From contig NZ_JAAARM010000004.1 of assembly GCF_009908285.1 (NCBI RefSeq), positions 62,001 to 126,000 of the forward strand: a DNA stretch of 64,000 nucleotides. Direction: 5' to 3'. The notes under the pieces are model-generated. The model did no database searches. It saw only the letters and a list, made by a program, of their open reading frames with translations, and was not told the origin of the DNA. Below are positions 37,199 to 46,102 of this stretch, piece by piece. The stretch's first letter is position 1. Each line of letters begins with the position of its first letter. Position numbers and translations under genes: made by a program. The stretch comes from Pseudomonas sp. Fl4BN1. GTDB taxonomy: Bacteria > Pseudomonadota > Gammaproteobacteria > Pseudomonadales > Pseudomonadaceae.

Positions 37199-37969
37199 GT
37201 GACACCACTCATGATCACCCTGCTGGTAATAGCCGGGATCGCACTATTGATCGCCATTGGCTACATGAACCATGTGGTGGAAAACAACAAACTGGAAAAA
37301 GCCCGTACCAAGGTCGAACTCAATGATCGCCTGCGTCGCTGTGGCGAAATCACCGAAACCTTTCCCGGCCAATTCATGTCGCCAGCTCTCAAGCTGCTAC
37401 TGACACGCCTGGAACTCAATGTTGTGCAGCGCATGCTCAACCTCGACAAGACAGATACAGCCCTCAAGGCGCGTCAGGCCGAGCTCAATACGCTGATCGG
37501 CCAGGGTGAGTCGATCCCGGTGAACAATCCGCCGGCGCCAATCCAGACCGAAGCCAAGGCCAAGGATGTACGTTTCCTGCTGGAAGCCATGCACGGCCAG
37601 GTGACCCGTGCCGCCCATGACGGTTTCCTGCAGCCCAACGAAGCCAAGCGCTGGATCAAGGAAATCCGCCATATCCTGGTGCTGCTGCATATCGAGTTCT
37701 TCAACAACCTGGGCCAATACGCCCTGCAGCAGAACCAGCCGGGCCAGGCGCGCCTGGCCTTCGAACGCGGCGTGCAATACCTGCGTAAACAGCCGGACCC
37801 GGCGACCTACAAGGAACAGCTGGAGTACCTGGATAAACTCCTGGCACGGGCCAACTCCATGGTGCTGTCCACCCTTGAGCCGGCGCAAGATGAGGTCAAT
37901 GAACTGACCCAGGGCCTGAAGACCGTGGAAGCCGACGCCGACTGGAAGAAGAAAGCCATCTACGACTGA
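37199..37969 (+). CDS. Conserved membrane-anchored protein, function unknown
   Basis: 256 residues. One N-terminal transmembrane segment (about 3-22, LMITLLVIAGIALLIAIGY), then a cytoplasmic or periplasmic soluble domain rich in helices with heptad-like Leu/Glu/Lys patterning (about 25-110) and a C-terminal helical domain with TPR-like phrasing (LGQYALQQNQPGQARLAFERGVQYL). I chose the GTG at 37199, with GAGG 8 bases before it; the ATG four codons later is the alternative. I recall similar Pseudomonas genes next to these tRNAs, annotated as hypothetical. No function can be given. Confidence 0.8.
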   Translation: MTPLMITLLVIAGIALLIAIGYMNHVVENNKLEKARTKVELNDRLRRCGEITETFPGQFMSPALKLLLTRLELNVVQRMLNLDKTDTALKARQAELNTLIGQGESIPVNNPPAPIQTEAKAKDVRFLLEAMHGQVTRAAHDGFLQPNEAKRWIKEIRHILVLLHIEFFNNLGQYALQQNQPGQARLAFERGVQYLRKQPDPATYKEQLEYLDKLLARANSMVLSTLEPAQDEVNELTQGLKTVEADADWKKKAIYD

Positions 37970-37976
37970 GATGAAA

Positions 37977-38013
37977 AACCCTTGCCCGACGCGTCAATCG
38001 CCGGGCAAGGGTT
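37977..38013. terminator. Terminator between the membrane-protein gene and the chemoreceptor gene
   Basis: Stem AACCCTTGCCCG (37977-37988) / CGGGCAAGGGTT (38002-38013). The T run is on the minus-strand side, so it chiefly ends the chemoreceptor transcript; it may act on both strands. Confidence 0.8.
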
Positions 38014-38038
38014 CGATAGCGCAGCGCCCTCCCCACCG

Positions 38039-40009
38039 CTACAAGCGGAAATGCCCCACCATCCCTTTCAACTCGACGCCCAACTGCGCCAGCTCAATGC
38101 TCGACGCAGCGTTGCCCTGCATGGCCAGGGAAGACTGATCGGCACTGGCACGAATGCTGGTGACGCTGCGATTGATCTCTTCGGCCACCGAACTCTGCTG
38201 CTCGGCAGCGGCGGCGATCTGCTGGTTCATCTGTTGGATCAGTGACACCGCTGCAGCAATGCTGCCTAGGGCGCTTTCAGTTTGCAGGGCATCGCTGACC
38301 GCCAGCTTCACCAGTTCACCACTGCTCTGGATCTGCTGCACCGAAGAGTCGGCAGCCACGTGCAAGGCGCTCACCAGGCGCGCGATCTCCTCGGTGGACT
38401 GCTGGGTGCGCTTAGCCAAGGCCCGCACTTCATCGGCGACCACTGCAAAACCCCGGCCCTGCTCTCCTGCCCTGGCGGCTTCGATAGCGGCGTTGAGGGC
38501 CAGCAGGTTGGTCTGCTCGGCAACACTCTTGATCACATCCAGCACACTGCCGATGTTGTCGATTTCCGTACTCAGGCTCTCTATACCGCTGCTGGCACGG
38601 GTCGCGGAATCTGCCAACTGTTCGATCCGCTGCATGCTCTGGCGCACCACCCGCTGGCCGCTTTCCACCTTGTCATCCGCCGCCTGCGCGGCCTGGGCCG
38701 CTTCCTCAGCATTGCGCGCCACGTCGTGCACCGTGGCAGTCATTTGATTCATGGCAGTGGCCACTTGCTCGGTTTCTTCTTTCTGGGTGCTGACTTCAAG
38801 GTTGGTCTGCTCGGTCACCGTGGACAGCGACTGGGCCGAATTCGCCAGTTGCTCGATCCCGGCCTGCAGGCCACTGACGATACCGCTCAGGCCACTGCCC
38901 ATCTGCTGCATTGCCTGCATCAACTGGCCGATCTCGTCACGCCGGGTCACCACCACGCTGGTAGTCAGGTCCCCCGCGGCAATCTGCTGGGCCACATGCA
39001 TCACGCTGCGCAGCGGACGAACAATCAGGCGGGTGATGCTCAACGCCGCCAACAAGCCCACCAGCAGGGCCAGGGCCGAGGAGCCGATAATCAGCCAGGA
39101 GTTCTTCTCCAGCTCCCCTTGCATCGACTGGTCTTCAGCCAGATAAGCCTGATCAACCCGCGCCATCACCCGGGCCGCGCGCTCATGCAACTGTTGATAG
39201 ACCTGCTTCTCCTGGGCCAGCAGGCCGGTGTATTCGTTGAGTTTCTCGCTGAAGTTGCCGATGTGCCCCGACACTTCATTGAGCACGGTCTGATAACCCG
39301 CATCCTTGACCGCCGCCTTCAACTGTTCGGCCTGGGCCAGGGCCTGCTCGGCCTGTTCGATCTTGCCTTGCTCGGCACTATCCTGGTCACCGCCCTTGCG
39401 ATTCTGATCCAGGCGCACCCGGGCTTCGTTCATAGCCTGCAGCATCAGGCGCGAGACCTGGCTGATCTGATTGGCTTGCTCGATGAGTTCGGCGCCTTCC
39501 TTGCCCTGGGAATCCTTCAGCGCATAGGCGCCGTCATCCGCCAGCCCGGCCTGCAGCACGTCGAGGTTGTTGGCCACGCTGGACACCGACCAACTGGCCA
39601 TTTCCAGGGCCAGGTCCTTGGCCTGGGTCAGTTCGACGAACTCATCAAAGGCCTTGCGATAATCCGCCAGGGCCAACTCGACATCAGCCATGGCCACTTG
39701 GTTGGCCGGGGATTGCCCCTTGAGCTGCAGGGCCAGGGCCAACAGAGCCGCAAGGCTTTCATGCAGGCTGTCGACGGTCTTGGCGTCGCCATGCAAAGCA
39801 TAATCCTGCTCCAGCAGGCGCACCTTGAGCACGCCACTGTTGAGCTGCGACATCTGCTTGAGGCCATCAAAACGCTGGCTGATGGTTTGCAGGGACCAGA
39901 CGCCAATGCCGGCCACCAGGGCCGTCAGGAGCAATACCAGGGCAAACCCGATGCCCAGTTTCTTGGCCATGCCCAAGTTGGCAAAACGTCCACTCGCGGT
40001 CGAAGTCAT
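38039..40009 (-). CDS. Methyl-accepting chemotaxis protein with helical (HBM-like) sensor domain
   Basis: 656 residues: first transmembrane segment about 17-38, a periplasmic sensor of about 250 residues that is almost all helix with many Leu/Gln/Ala heptads, second transmembrane segment about 300-322, HAMP, and the cytoplasmic signalling domain with the invariant hairpin [30 protein letters not shown] tip ([18 protein letters not shown]). A sensor of that length and composition fits the helical bimodular class (McpS type, binding TCA-cycle acids), but the ligand is unproved. I chose the ATG at 40007-40009 ([13 protein letters not shown]), since the upstream in-frame stretch has no ribosome site. 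Confidence 0.9.
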   Translation of the reverse strand: MTSTASGRFANLGMAKKLGIGFALVLLLTALVAGIGVWSLQTISQRFDGLKQMSQLNSGVLKVRLLEQDYALHGDAKTVDSLHESLAALLALALQLKGQSPANQVAMADVELALADYRKAFDEFVELTQAKDLALEMASWSVSSVANNLDVLQAGLADDGAYALKDSQGKEGAELIEQANQISQVSRLMLQAMNEARVRLDQNRKGGDQDSAEQGKIEQAEQALAQAEQLKAAVKDAGYQTVLNEVSGHIGNFSEKLNEYTGLLAQEKQVYQQLHERAARVMARVDQAYLAEDQSMQGELEKNSWLIIGSSALALLVGLLAALSITRLIVRPLRSVMHVAQQIAAGDLTTSVVVTRRDEIGQLMQAMQQMGSGLSGIVSGLQAGIEQLANSAQSLSTVTEQTNLEVSTQKEETEQVATAMNQMTATVHDVARNAEEAAQAAQAADDKVESGQRVVRQSMQRIEQLADSATRASSGIESLSTEIDNIGSVLDVIKSVAEQTNLLALNAAIEAARAGEQGRGFAVVADEVRALAKRTQQSTEEIARLVSALHVAADSSVQQIQSSGELVKLAVSDALQTESALGSIAAAVSLIQQMNQQIAAAAEQQSSVAEEINRSVTSIRASADQSSLAMQGNAASSIELAQLGVELKGMVGHFRL

Positions 40010-40208
40010 GCTGTGCAGCCCCCTTCCAGTCCCCAATGGCAATAGGGCCATTTTGTCTAAGTGAAGGGTCGCAACGGTGCGTACCGACGCACAAGTCTCT
40101 GACATCGGAATAATGGCAAAAAGCTACGTCAAGGTCGTTTTCAGGACACTGGAGGTCGATTCCACAAGGCACCCGGCGGCCCGCGCCGCCCAGAACCCGC
40201 CCCTCCAC

Positions 40209-40970
40209 TCAGATTGCGGTGGCACCACCGTCGACGGCCAACGCATGGCCGGTGGTAAAGGCGGCGCCATCGCTGCACAGATAGAGCACGGCACTGGCGA
40301 TTTCCTCGACCGTACCGATGCGGCCCACCGGATGCATCGCCGCGGCGAATTCGGCCTTCTTCGGGTCTGCCTCATAGGCACGACGGAACATATCGGTGTC
40401 GATCACCGCCGGACATACGGCATTCACCCGAATTTTCTTCTTCGCGTACTCGATGGCCGCCGACTTGGTCAGGCCGATCACCGCATGCTTGGAGGCCGCA
40501 TAGATGCTCATTTTCGGTGCCGCGCCCAAACCCGCCACCGAGGCCGTATTGACGATCGCACCACCGCCCTGGGCGAGCAGCAGCGGCAACTGGTACTTCA
40601 TGCACAACCACACCCCTTTGACATTGACCCCCATGATGGCGTCGAACTCGTCCAGGGAGCCCTCGGCCAGCCGGCCCTTCTCGATCTCGATCCCGGCATT
40701 GTTGAAGGCATAGTCCAGGCGGCCATAGGCTTCGACGGTACAGGCCATGAGGTTTTGTACATCAGCCTCCAGTGTGACGTTGCAACGCACGAACGACGCC
40801 TCGCCACCCGCCGCTCGAATCAGCGCAACAGTGCCTTCGCCTCCGGCCACATCCAGGTCCGCCACCACCATCTTCAGACCTTCTGCAGCGAACGCCAGAG
40901 CCGTCGCCCGGCCGATACCATTGGCCGCGCCAGTCACCAGGGCCACCTGGCCGGAAAACCTCATGCTCAT
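40209..40970 (-). CDS. SDR-family oxidoreductase
   Basis: 253-residue classical short-chain dehydrogenase: TGAANGIG (13-20), NNAG (90-93 region), catalytic Ser in TASVAG and Tyr/Lys in YAASKHA. The substrate is unknown; glucose/alcohol dehydrogenase-like. The ATG at 40968-40970 has AGGAG 7 bases before it. It lies 199 bp upstream of the chemoreceptor gene on the same strand, and may be its own unit. Confidence 0.92.
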   Translation of the reverse strand: MSMRFSGQVALVTGAANGIGRATALAFAAEGLKMVVADLDVAGGEGTVALIRAAGGEASFVRCNVTLEADVQNLMACTVEAYGRLDYAFNNAGIEIEKGRLAEGSLDEFDAIMGVNVKGVWLCMKYQLPLLLAQGGGAIVNTASVAGLGAAPKMSIYAASKHAVIGLTKSAAIEYAKKKIRVNAVCPAVIDTDMFRRAYEADPKKAEFAAAMHPVGRIGTVEEIASAVLYLCSDGAAFTTGHALAVDGGATAI

Positions 40971-41208
40971 TGCTCAGCTCCTCGATCAATTACGGGTCAA
41001 CCACCCGAGCCAATCTAGCCACAGCCAGCCTTGCTCGCGTCAGCACTATCAAAAGGCCGGTTGGGTCCTTATGCGTCCGGGTGATGAAAGTGCCTGGGCC
41101 TTCATCACGGCATTGGATTGGCCCCCATTCGGCGGGCCGGCAAACCTTGCGGCATCGGCTTCGAGGGTCTATCAACTAGTGTTTCGTTCCCCCCTTTGAG
41201 TGCCTGCC

Positions 41209-42210
41209 ATGACCAGCCTGACCAACCGCCAGTTCCTGCTCGCCAAACGTCCCGTCGGCGCGGCCACCCGCGAAACCTTCACCTACCAGCAGGTTGCAGT
41301 AGGCGAACCTGCCGCGGGGCAGATCCTGGTGCAGAACCAATACCTGTCCCTGGATCCGGCCATGCGTGGCTGGATGAATGAAGGCAAGTCCTATATTCCG
41401 CCGGTGGGCATTGGTGAGGTGATGCGCGCGCTCGGGGTGGGCCAGGTGATTGCCTCGAACAATCCGGGGTTCGCGGTTGGCGATTACGTCAATGGTGCCC
41501 TGGGCGTGCAGGACTACTTCCTCGGCGAGCCTCGGGGCTTCTACAAGGTCGACCCCAAGCTTGCACCGCTGCCGCGCTACCTATCGGCCCTGGGCATGAC
41601 CGGCATGACCGCCTACTTCGCCCTGCTGGATGTTGGCGCACCGAAGGCCGGTGACACCGTGGTGCTGTCCGGCGCCGCCGGCGCGGTGGGCAGCATTGCC
41701 GGGCAGATTGCCAAGATCAAGGGCTGCCGTGTGGTGGGCATCGCCGGCGGCCAGGACAAATGCCAATTCCTCATCGACGAACTGGGTTTTGACGGCGCCA
41801 TCGACTACAAGAACGAAGATGTCCATGCCGGGCTCAAGCGCGAGTGTCCAAAAGGCGTCGACGTGTTTTTCGACAACGTCGGTGGCGACACCCTCGATGC
41901 AGTGCTCAGCCGCCTGAACCTCAAGGCGCGGGTGGTGATCTGCGGCGCCATCAGCCAGTACAACAACGACGCGGTCAAGGGTCCGGCCAACTACTTGTCG
42001 CTGCTGGTCAACCGCGCGCGCATGGAGGGCTTCGTGGTGATGGACTATGCCGCTCAGTACGCCGCCGCCGGGCAGGAAATGGCCGGCTGGATGGCCACGG
42101 GGCAGCTCAAGAGCAAGGAAGACATTGTCGAGGGACTGGAGACGTTCCCGGAAACGCTGATGAAGCTGTTCAGCGGGGAAAACTTCGGCAAACTGGTGCT
42201 GAAGGTCTGA
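41209..42210 (+). CDS. NADP-dependent oxidoreductase of the MDR/leukotriene B4 reductase type (CurA-like)
   Basis: 333 residues, zinc-free medium-chain reductase. It has a GroES-like N-terminal domain and a Rossmann domain with VLSGAAGAVGSIAGQIAK-type nucleotide motif (GAAGAVGS) and KGVDVFFDNVGG. Enzymes of this type reduce alpha,beta-unsaturated ketones and aldehydes. I chose the ATG at 41209; a GTG three codons earlier is an alternative and neither has a good ribosome site. It is divergent from the SDR gene and converges on pyrF. Confidence 0.92.
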   Translation: MTSLTNRQFLLAKRPVGAATRETFTYQQVAVGEPAAGQILVQNQYLSLDPAMRGWMNEGKSYIPPVGIGEVMRALGVGQVIASNNPGFAVGDYVNGALGVQDYFLGEPRGFYKVDPKLAPLPRYLSALGMTGMTAYFALLDVGAPKAGDTVVLSGAAGAVGSIAGQIAKIKGCRVVGIAGGQDKCQFLIDELGFDGAIDYKNEDVHAGLKRECPKGVDVFFDNVGGDTLDAVLSRLNLKARVVICGAISQYNNDAVKGPANYLSLLVNRARMEGFVVMDYAAQYAAAGQEMAGWMATGQLKSKEDIVEGLETFPETLMKLFSGENFGKLVLKV

Positions 42211-42215
42211 AAACA

Positions 42216-42241
42216 AGCCAGCCCCGGAATCGGGGCTGGCT
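42216..42241. terminator. Terminator between MDR gene and pyrF
   Basis: Perfect 11-bp stem AGCCAGCCCCG / CGGGGCTGGCT with loop GAAT. The T-rich side is on the minus strand, so it mainly serves pyrF. Confidence 0.8.
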
Positions 42242-42298
42242 CAGGTGCCGGACCTGGATTGCCGGCGTCGGCACCACCGGATCGCAGCGAGCCGGTTG

Positions 42299-43000
42299 TT
42301 ACAGGGCCAGTTCGGCCACGACATCGGCCAAGGCCTTGGCCGGGTCAGCCGACTGGCTGATGGGGCGGCCGATCACCAGGTAATCGGAACCGGCATCCAG
42401 GGCCTGGCGCGGAGTCAGAATCCGCCGCTGGTCGTCCAGGGCGCTGCCCGCCGGACGAATCCCCGGGGTCACCAGTTGCAGGGACGGGTGAGCACTCTTC
42501 AAGGCCTGGGCCTCCAGGGCCGAGCACACCAGGCCGTCCATGCCGGCCTTTTGCGCCAGCGCGGCAAGGCGCAAAACCTGCTCCTGGGGCTCGATGTCCA
42601 GGCCGATGCCAGCCAAGTCCTCACGCTCCATGCTGGTCAGCACGGTGACACCGATCAGCAGGGGCTTGGGGCCGCTGCGCTGGTCGAGCACATCGCGGCA
42701 GGCGGCCATCATGCGCAGGCCGCCGGAGCAGTGCACATTGACCATCCATACGCCCATTTCCGCAGCGGCCTTGACCGCCATCGCAGTGGTGTTCGGAATG
42801 TCGTGGAACTTCAGGTCCAGGAACACTTCGAAGCCCTTGTCCCGCAGGGTCCCGACAATTTCGGCGGCGCAGCTGGTGAACAGCTCCTTGCCGACCTTGA
42901 CCCGGCACAGTTTCGGGTCCAGTTGATCGGCCAGTTTCAGCGCGGCGTCACGGGTGGGGAAATCCAGGGCGACGATGATAGGAGTCTGGCAGATGGACAT
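42299..43000 (-). CDS. pyrF: Orotidine-5'-phosphate decarboxylase PyrF
   Basis: Last step of UMP synthesis. 233 residues starting MSICQTPIIVALDFPTRD, with the active-site FLDLKFHDIPNT motif (Asp-Lys-Asp), and TPGIRPAGS near the C-terminus. Start at 42998-43000 chosen by family length (232-233); the upstream in-frame extension is not protein-like. The ribosome site is weak (GAGAG). It is divergent from the two-component system. Confidence 0.95.
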   Translation of the reverse strand: MSICQTPIIVALDFPTRDAALKLADQLDPKLCRVKVGKELFTSCAAEIVGTLRDKGFEVFLDLKFHDIPNTTAMAVKAAAEMGVWMVNVHCSGGLRMMAACRDVLDQRSGPKPLLIGVTVLTSMEREDLAGIGLDIEPQEQVLRLAALAQKAGMDGLVCSALEAQALKSAHPSLQLVTPGIRPAGSALDDQRRILTPRQALDAGSDYLVIGRPISQSADPAKALADVVAELAL

Positions 43001-43305
43001 GAAGGGGCTCTCAGGCAAGTCGAAATCGGCGCGGATTGTAGCGCAAGCCGCGCCGATCCGGGACCCGACGAGCGCTATTTCATCCTCAACGGCAGCCCAC
43101 ACCGACGATCCGCCCGGTAAATAGCCCTGGCTGCCGGGTATTTGTATCAACCCGGATACACTGAAGACACGCCAGCAACAATCCGCAGCGCTACCCTCGC
43201 CAGCCGCAATACCCTCGAACAGCACTTCCAGCCCTCGGGCCGGACGCCTATGCTGAAGCCACAACCTCGTCGCCACCCTCTGGTGGCCGGCAGCCTACCT
43301 GGCAG
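43001..43305. other. Intergenic region between pyrF and the response-regulator gene
   Basis: 305 bp without a gene. The only structure I see is an inverted repeat TGTATC-N6-GATACA at 43143-43160 (perfect 6-bp arms), listed separately. No clear promoter hexamers. Confidence 0.5.
43143..43160. promoter_or_regulatory. Inverted repeat, possible operator
   Basis: TGTATC, six bases, GATACA: perfect arms. It is 146 bp before the response-regulator start, where an autoregulatory site would be plausible, but no direct evidence supports use. Confidence 0.3.
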
Positions 43306-44082
43306 ATGACCGCACCTATGCATACCACTCCAGCCCCTCTGTACGACGACTCCAAAGCCCCGGTCAATGGCGACGACAAGCGCTGGAATACCCGAGCCCT
43401 GATCGTCGACGACGACGTACCGATCCGCGAGCTGCTGATCGACTACCTGGCGCGTTTCAATATCCACGCCAGTGGCGTCACCGACGGTGCCGCGATGCGC
43501 CAGGCCCTGCAGGCCGAACACTTCGACGTGGTGGTGCTCGACCTGATGCTGCCCGGTGAAGACGGCCTGTCCCTGTGCCGCTGGTTGCGTACCGAGTCGG
43601 ACATTCCGATCCTCATGCTCACCGCCCGTTGCGAACCCACCGACCGTATCATCGGCCTGGAACTGGGGGCCGACGACTACATGGCCAAGCCTTTCGAGCC
43701 TCGGGAGCTGGTGGCACGGATCCAGACCATTCTGCGCCGGGTCCGTGATGATCGCAGCGAACAACGAGCCAATATCCGCTTCGACAACTGGCGCTTGAAC
43801 AGCGTCCTGCGCCAGCTGATCTCTGCCGATGGCCTGGTGGTACCTCTTTCCAACGCCGAGTTTCGGCTGCTCTGGGTGTTCATCGAGCGCCCGCGTCGGG
43901 TGCTGAGCCGTGAACAACTGCTGGATGCGGCTCGCGGCCGCTCCATCGAGGCCTTTGATCGCAGCATCGACCTGCTGGTGTCGCGCCTGCGGCAGAAGCT
44001 CGGGGATGATCCGAAATCACCGCAGTTGATCAAGACTGTACGCGGTGAAGGCTATCTGTTTGATGCCCGAGACATCGGCTGA
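43306..44082 (+). CDS. OmpR-family response regulator
   Basis: 258 residues: receiver domain (about 30-145) with acidic Asp35/Asp36, phosphoacceptor Asp79 in VVLDLMLPG and Lys in MAKPFEP, and a C-terminal winged-helix DNA-binding domain (FRLLWVFIERPRRVLSREQLLDAARG; DRSIDLLVSRLRQKL; GEGYLF). There is an unusual 28-residue N-terminal extension before the receiver; a start at the second Met (43318) would shorten it. Its TGA overlaps the ATG of the kinase gene by one base. Confidence 0.93.
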   Translation: MTAPMHTTPAPLYDDSKAPVNGDDKRWNTRALIVDDDVPIRELLIDYLARFNIHASGVTDGAAMRQALQAEHFDVVVLDLMLPGEDGLSLCRWLRTESDIPILMLTARCEPTDRIIGLELGADDYMAKPFEPRELVARIQTILRRVRDDRSEQRANIRFDNWRLNSVLRQLISADGLVVPLSNAEFRLLWVFIERPRRVLSREQLLDAARGRSIEAFDRSIDLLVSRLRQKLGDDPKSPQLIKTVRGEGYLFDARDIG

Positions 44083-45128
44083 TGCGTGGGCGCTTCGATA
44101 CGCTGTTCGGCCGCCTGTTCGGTGTCCTGCTGATCGCGATCGTGCTCGCCCACCTGCTGGCGTTCTTCTGGTTTCACCACTACGGGCCTCCGCCCCCGCC
44201 ACCGCCCATGTCCGCGAGCTTGAGCAACGGCCAGCCACCCGGCCAGCCCCCAGCCTATCCAAGACGGCCACCACGGCCCTGGTTCGGCGGCCCGCTGGTG
44301 CCGCTGACGTTCCAGTTCATTTCCTTGATCATCGCTGCCTGGTACGGCGCCAAGCTGCTGTCACGACCCATCCAGCGCCTCAGCGAAGCTGCTGAACGCT
44401 TGAGTGAAAACCTCGACAGCCCGCCCCTGGAAGAAGTCGGCCCCCGTGAGGCACGGCAAGCGGCCAATACCTTCAACCAGATGCAAAAGCGCATACGCGA
44501 ACAGGTGCAGCAACGCGGGCGCATGCTCGGCGCCGTGTCCCATGACCTGCGCACCCCGCTTTCACGGCTGAAATTGCGCCTGGAACAGATCGAGGACAGC
44601 AAGCTGCAAGGGCAGATGCGCCAGGACCTGGACGACATGATCAAAATGCTCGATGCCACCCTCAGCTACCTGCATGAACAGCGCACCAGCGAGGCCGAGC
44701 AATGGATGGACGTGCAGGCACTGGTGGAGTCGCTGTGCGAGAACGCTCAGGATCAGGGCGCCAAGGTCCAGGCACAGGGCCATTGCGCGCCGCTGCTGGT
44801 GCAGCCCATGGCTCTGCAATCATGCATCAACAACCTGCTGGACAACGCCTTGCGATATGCCGGCCAGGCCACCCTGGCCCTGGAAGACAACCGTGAACAC
44901 CTGCTGATCAAGGTCATCGACCACGGGCCGGGCATCGCAGCCGACAAGCGCGAGGCCGTGTTCGAGCCGTTCTTCCGCCTCGAAGGCTCGCGCAACCGCA
45001 ACTCCGGCGGCGTCGGCCTGGGCATGACCATCGCCCGCGAGGCGGCGGGACGCATGGGCGGCCAGTTGCTTCTCGACGAAACCCCCGGCGGCGGCCTGAC
45101 CGCGGTATTGCGTCTGCCCCGGCCCTGA
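44082..45128 (+). CDS. Sensor histidine kinase, partner of the preceding regulator
   Basis: 348 residues. First transmembrane segment about 11-30, a short (about 40 residues) proline-rich periplasmic loop, second segment about 70-92, HAMP, HisKA with the phosphoacceptor His154 in AVSHDLRTPLSRLK, and an ATPase domain with NNLLDNALRYAG (N box), DHGPGIA and GVGLGMTIA. With such a small sensor loop the stimulus is probably sensed in the membrane or via partners. It overlaps the regulator gene and precedes the EF-hand gene by 112 bp. Confidence 0.93.
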   Translation: MRGRFDTLFGRLFGVLLIAIVLAHLLAFFWFHHYGPPPPPPPMSASLSNGQPPGQPPAYPRRPPRPWFGGPLVPLTFQFISLIIAAWYGAKLLSRPIQRLSEAAERLSENLDSPPLEEVGPREARQAANTFNQMQKRIREQVQQRGRMLGAVSHDLRTPLSRLKLRLEQIEDSKLQGQMRQDLDDMIKMLDATLSYLHEQRTSEAEQWMDVQALVESLCENAQDQGAKVQAQGHCAPLLVQPMALQSCINNLLDNALRYAGQATLALEDNREHLLIKVIDHGPGIAADKREAVFEPFFRLEGSRNRNSGGVGLGMTIAREAAGRMGGQLLLDETPGGGLTAVLRLPRP

Positions 45129-45193
45129 GCGCCTTGTGTACCCATAGGTACAAAACGCCAATACCCAGGATAACTACCCCCCTGAGCCTGCAT

Positions 45194-45215
45194 GAGCCGG
45201 AGCCCCCACCGGCTC
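45194..45215 (+). other. Hairpin between kinase and EF-hand genes
   Basis: Perfect 7-bp stem GAGCCGG (45194-45200) / CCGGCTC (45209-45215) with an 8-base loop, no T run. It may affect readthrough or mRNA stability between the kinase and EF-hand genes; it is not a standard terminator. Confidence 0.35.
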
Positions 45216-45240
45216 TATTCATCCGCAGGGAGTGAGTCCA

Positions 45241-46062
45241 ATGATCGGTAGCGTCAGCAGTAACCATTCGAGCTGCTACAGCTCCAGCAGCACCTCCAGT
45301 ACCAGCCGTGGCCAGCAATTGCAGAAGGAGCTGTTTGCCAAGCTCGACAGCAACGGCGATGGCGCAGTGGACCAAGACGAGCTGAAAAACGCGCTGTCAC
45401 AGAAGAGCGACAATCGCATCCTGGTCAGCCTGAGCAAGAACTTCAGCGACCTGGACACTGATGGCAACGGCAGCCTGAGCAGTGACGAGATGGCCGCCAT
45501 GGCACCGCCCGCGCATGACCACGCGCCCAATACCGAACTCGCGGATGCCCTGCTCAGCGCCCTGGACAGCAATGGCGACGGTGTCATCAGCAGTGATGAA
45601 CTGAACAGCGGCTTGAGCAGTGCTGGCAGCAAGCAGATCTTCTCGGCTCTGGACAAGAATCAGGACGGCACTGTCAGCCTCGATGAACTGGCCGCCAGCC
45701 TGGCGCCGCCACAACCGCCACAGCAGGGCTCCGGCAACCAGCTGTTCAGCCAACTCGACAGCGACTCGGACGGCAGTATCAGTGCCACGGAACTGAGCAG
45801 CGCCTTGCAGGCCAGCGACAACGGCTCAGGCAGCAACAGCAGTTCGGCGCTGCTGAAGATCCTCGATAGCGACAGCAGCGCTGGCATCAGCAGCGAACAG
45901 CTCAAGGCCACGCTGCATGCCGGGCCCAGCCAGGACATTGACACCCAGGGCAAACAGGCCAGCGTCGCCGATGCCCTGGGCAAGATGATCGCCAACCTGA
46001 GCAAGCAGTATCAGTTGAACGCCACCAGCAGTGTCGGCGGCAGCGTCAACGTCGCCGCCTGA
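45241..46062 (+). CDS. EF-hand calcium-binding protein (XopAW family-like)
   Basis: 273 residues, strongly acidic. Five canonical 12-residue EF loops at 36-47, 72-83, 109-120, 138-149 and 173-184 (DxNxDGxxxxxE types) and a sixth, degenerate one at 209-220 that ends in Gln. They come in EF pairs spaced about 35-37 residues. The N-terminus is a Ser-rich stretch (MIGSVSSNHSSCYSSSSTSS) without a signal peptide. I recall the family being labelled after the Xanthomonas effector XopAW, but in Pseudomonas no role is established. GGGAG lies 8 bases before the ATG. Confidence 0.88.
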   Translation: MIGSVSSNHSSCYSSSSTSSTSRGQQLQKELFAKLDSNGDGAVDQDELKNALSQKSDNRILVSLSKNFSDLDTDGNGSLSSDEMAAMAPPAHDHAPNTELADALLSALDSNGDGVISSDELNSGLSSAGSKQIFSALDKNQDGTVSLDELAASLAPPQPPQQGSGNQLFSQLDSDSDGSISATELSSALQASDNGSGSNSSSALLKILDSDSSAGISSEQLKATLHAGPSQDIDTQGKQASVADALGKMIANLSKQYQLNATSSVGGSVNVAA

Positions 46063-46102
46063 TAGGCCCTTGCCGTTCCCTTGCGGAGCGGCAATCGAGG
46101 TT

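Noticed and set aside
45241..46062. Reading the EF-hand gene as proof of a type III effector
   Set aside because: The label comes from the family name only; no secretion apparatus or effector chaperone is in the window.
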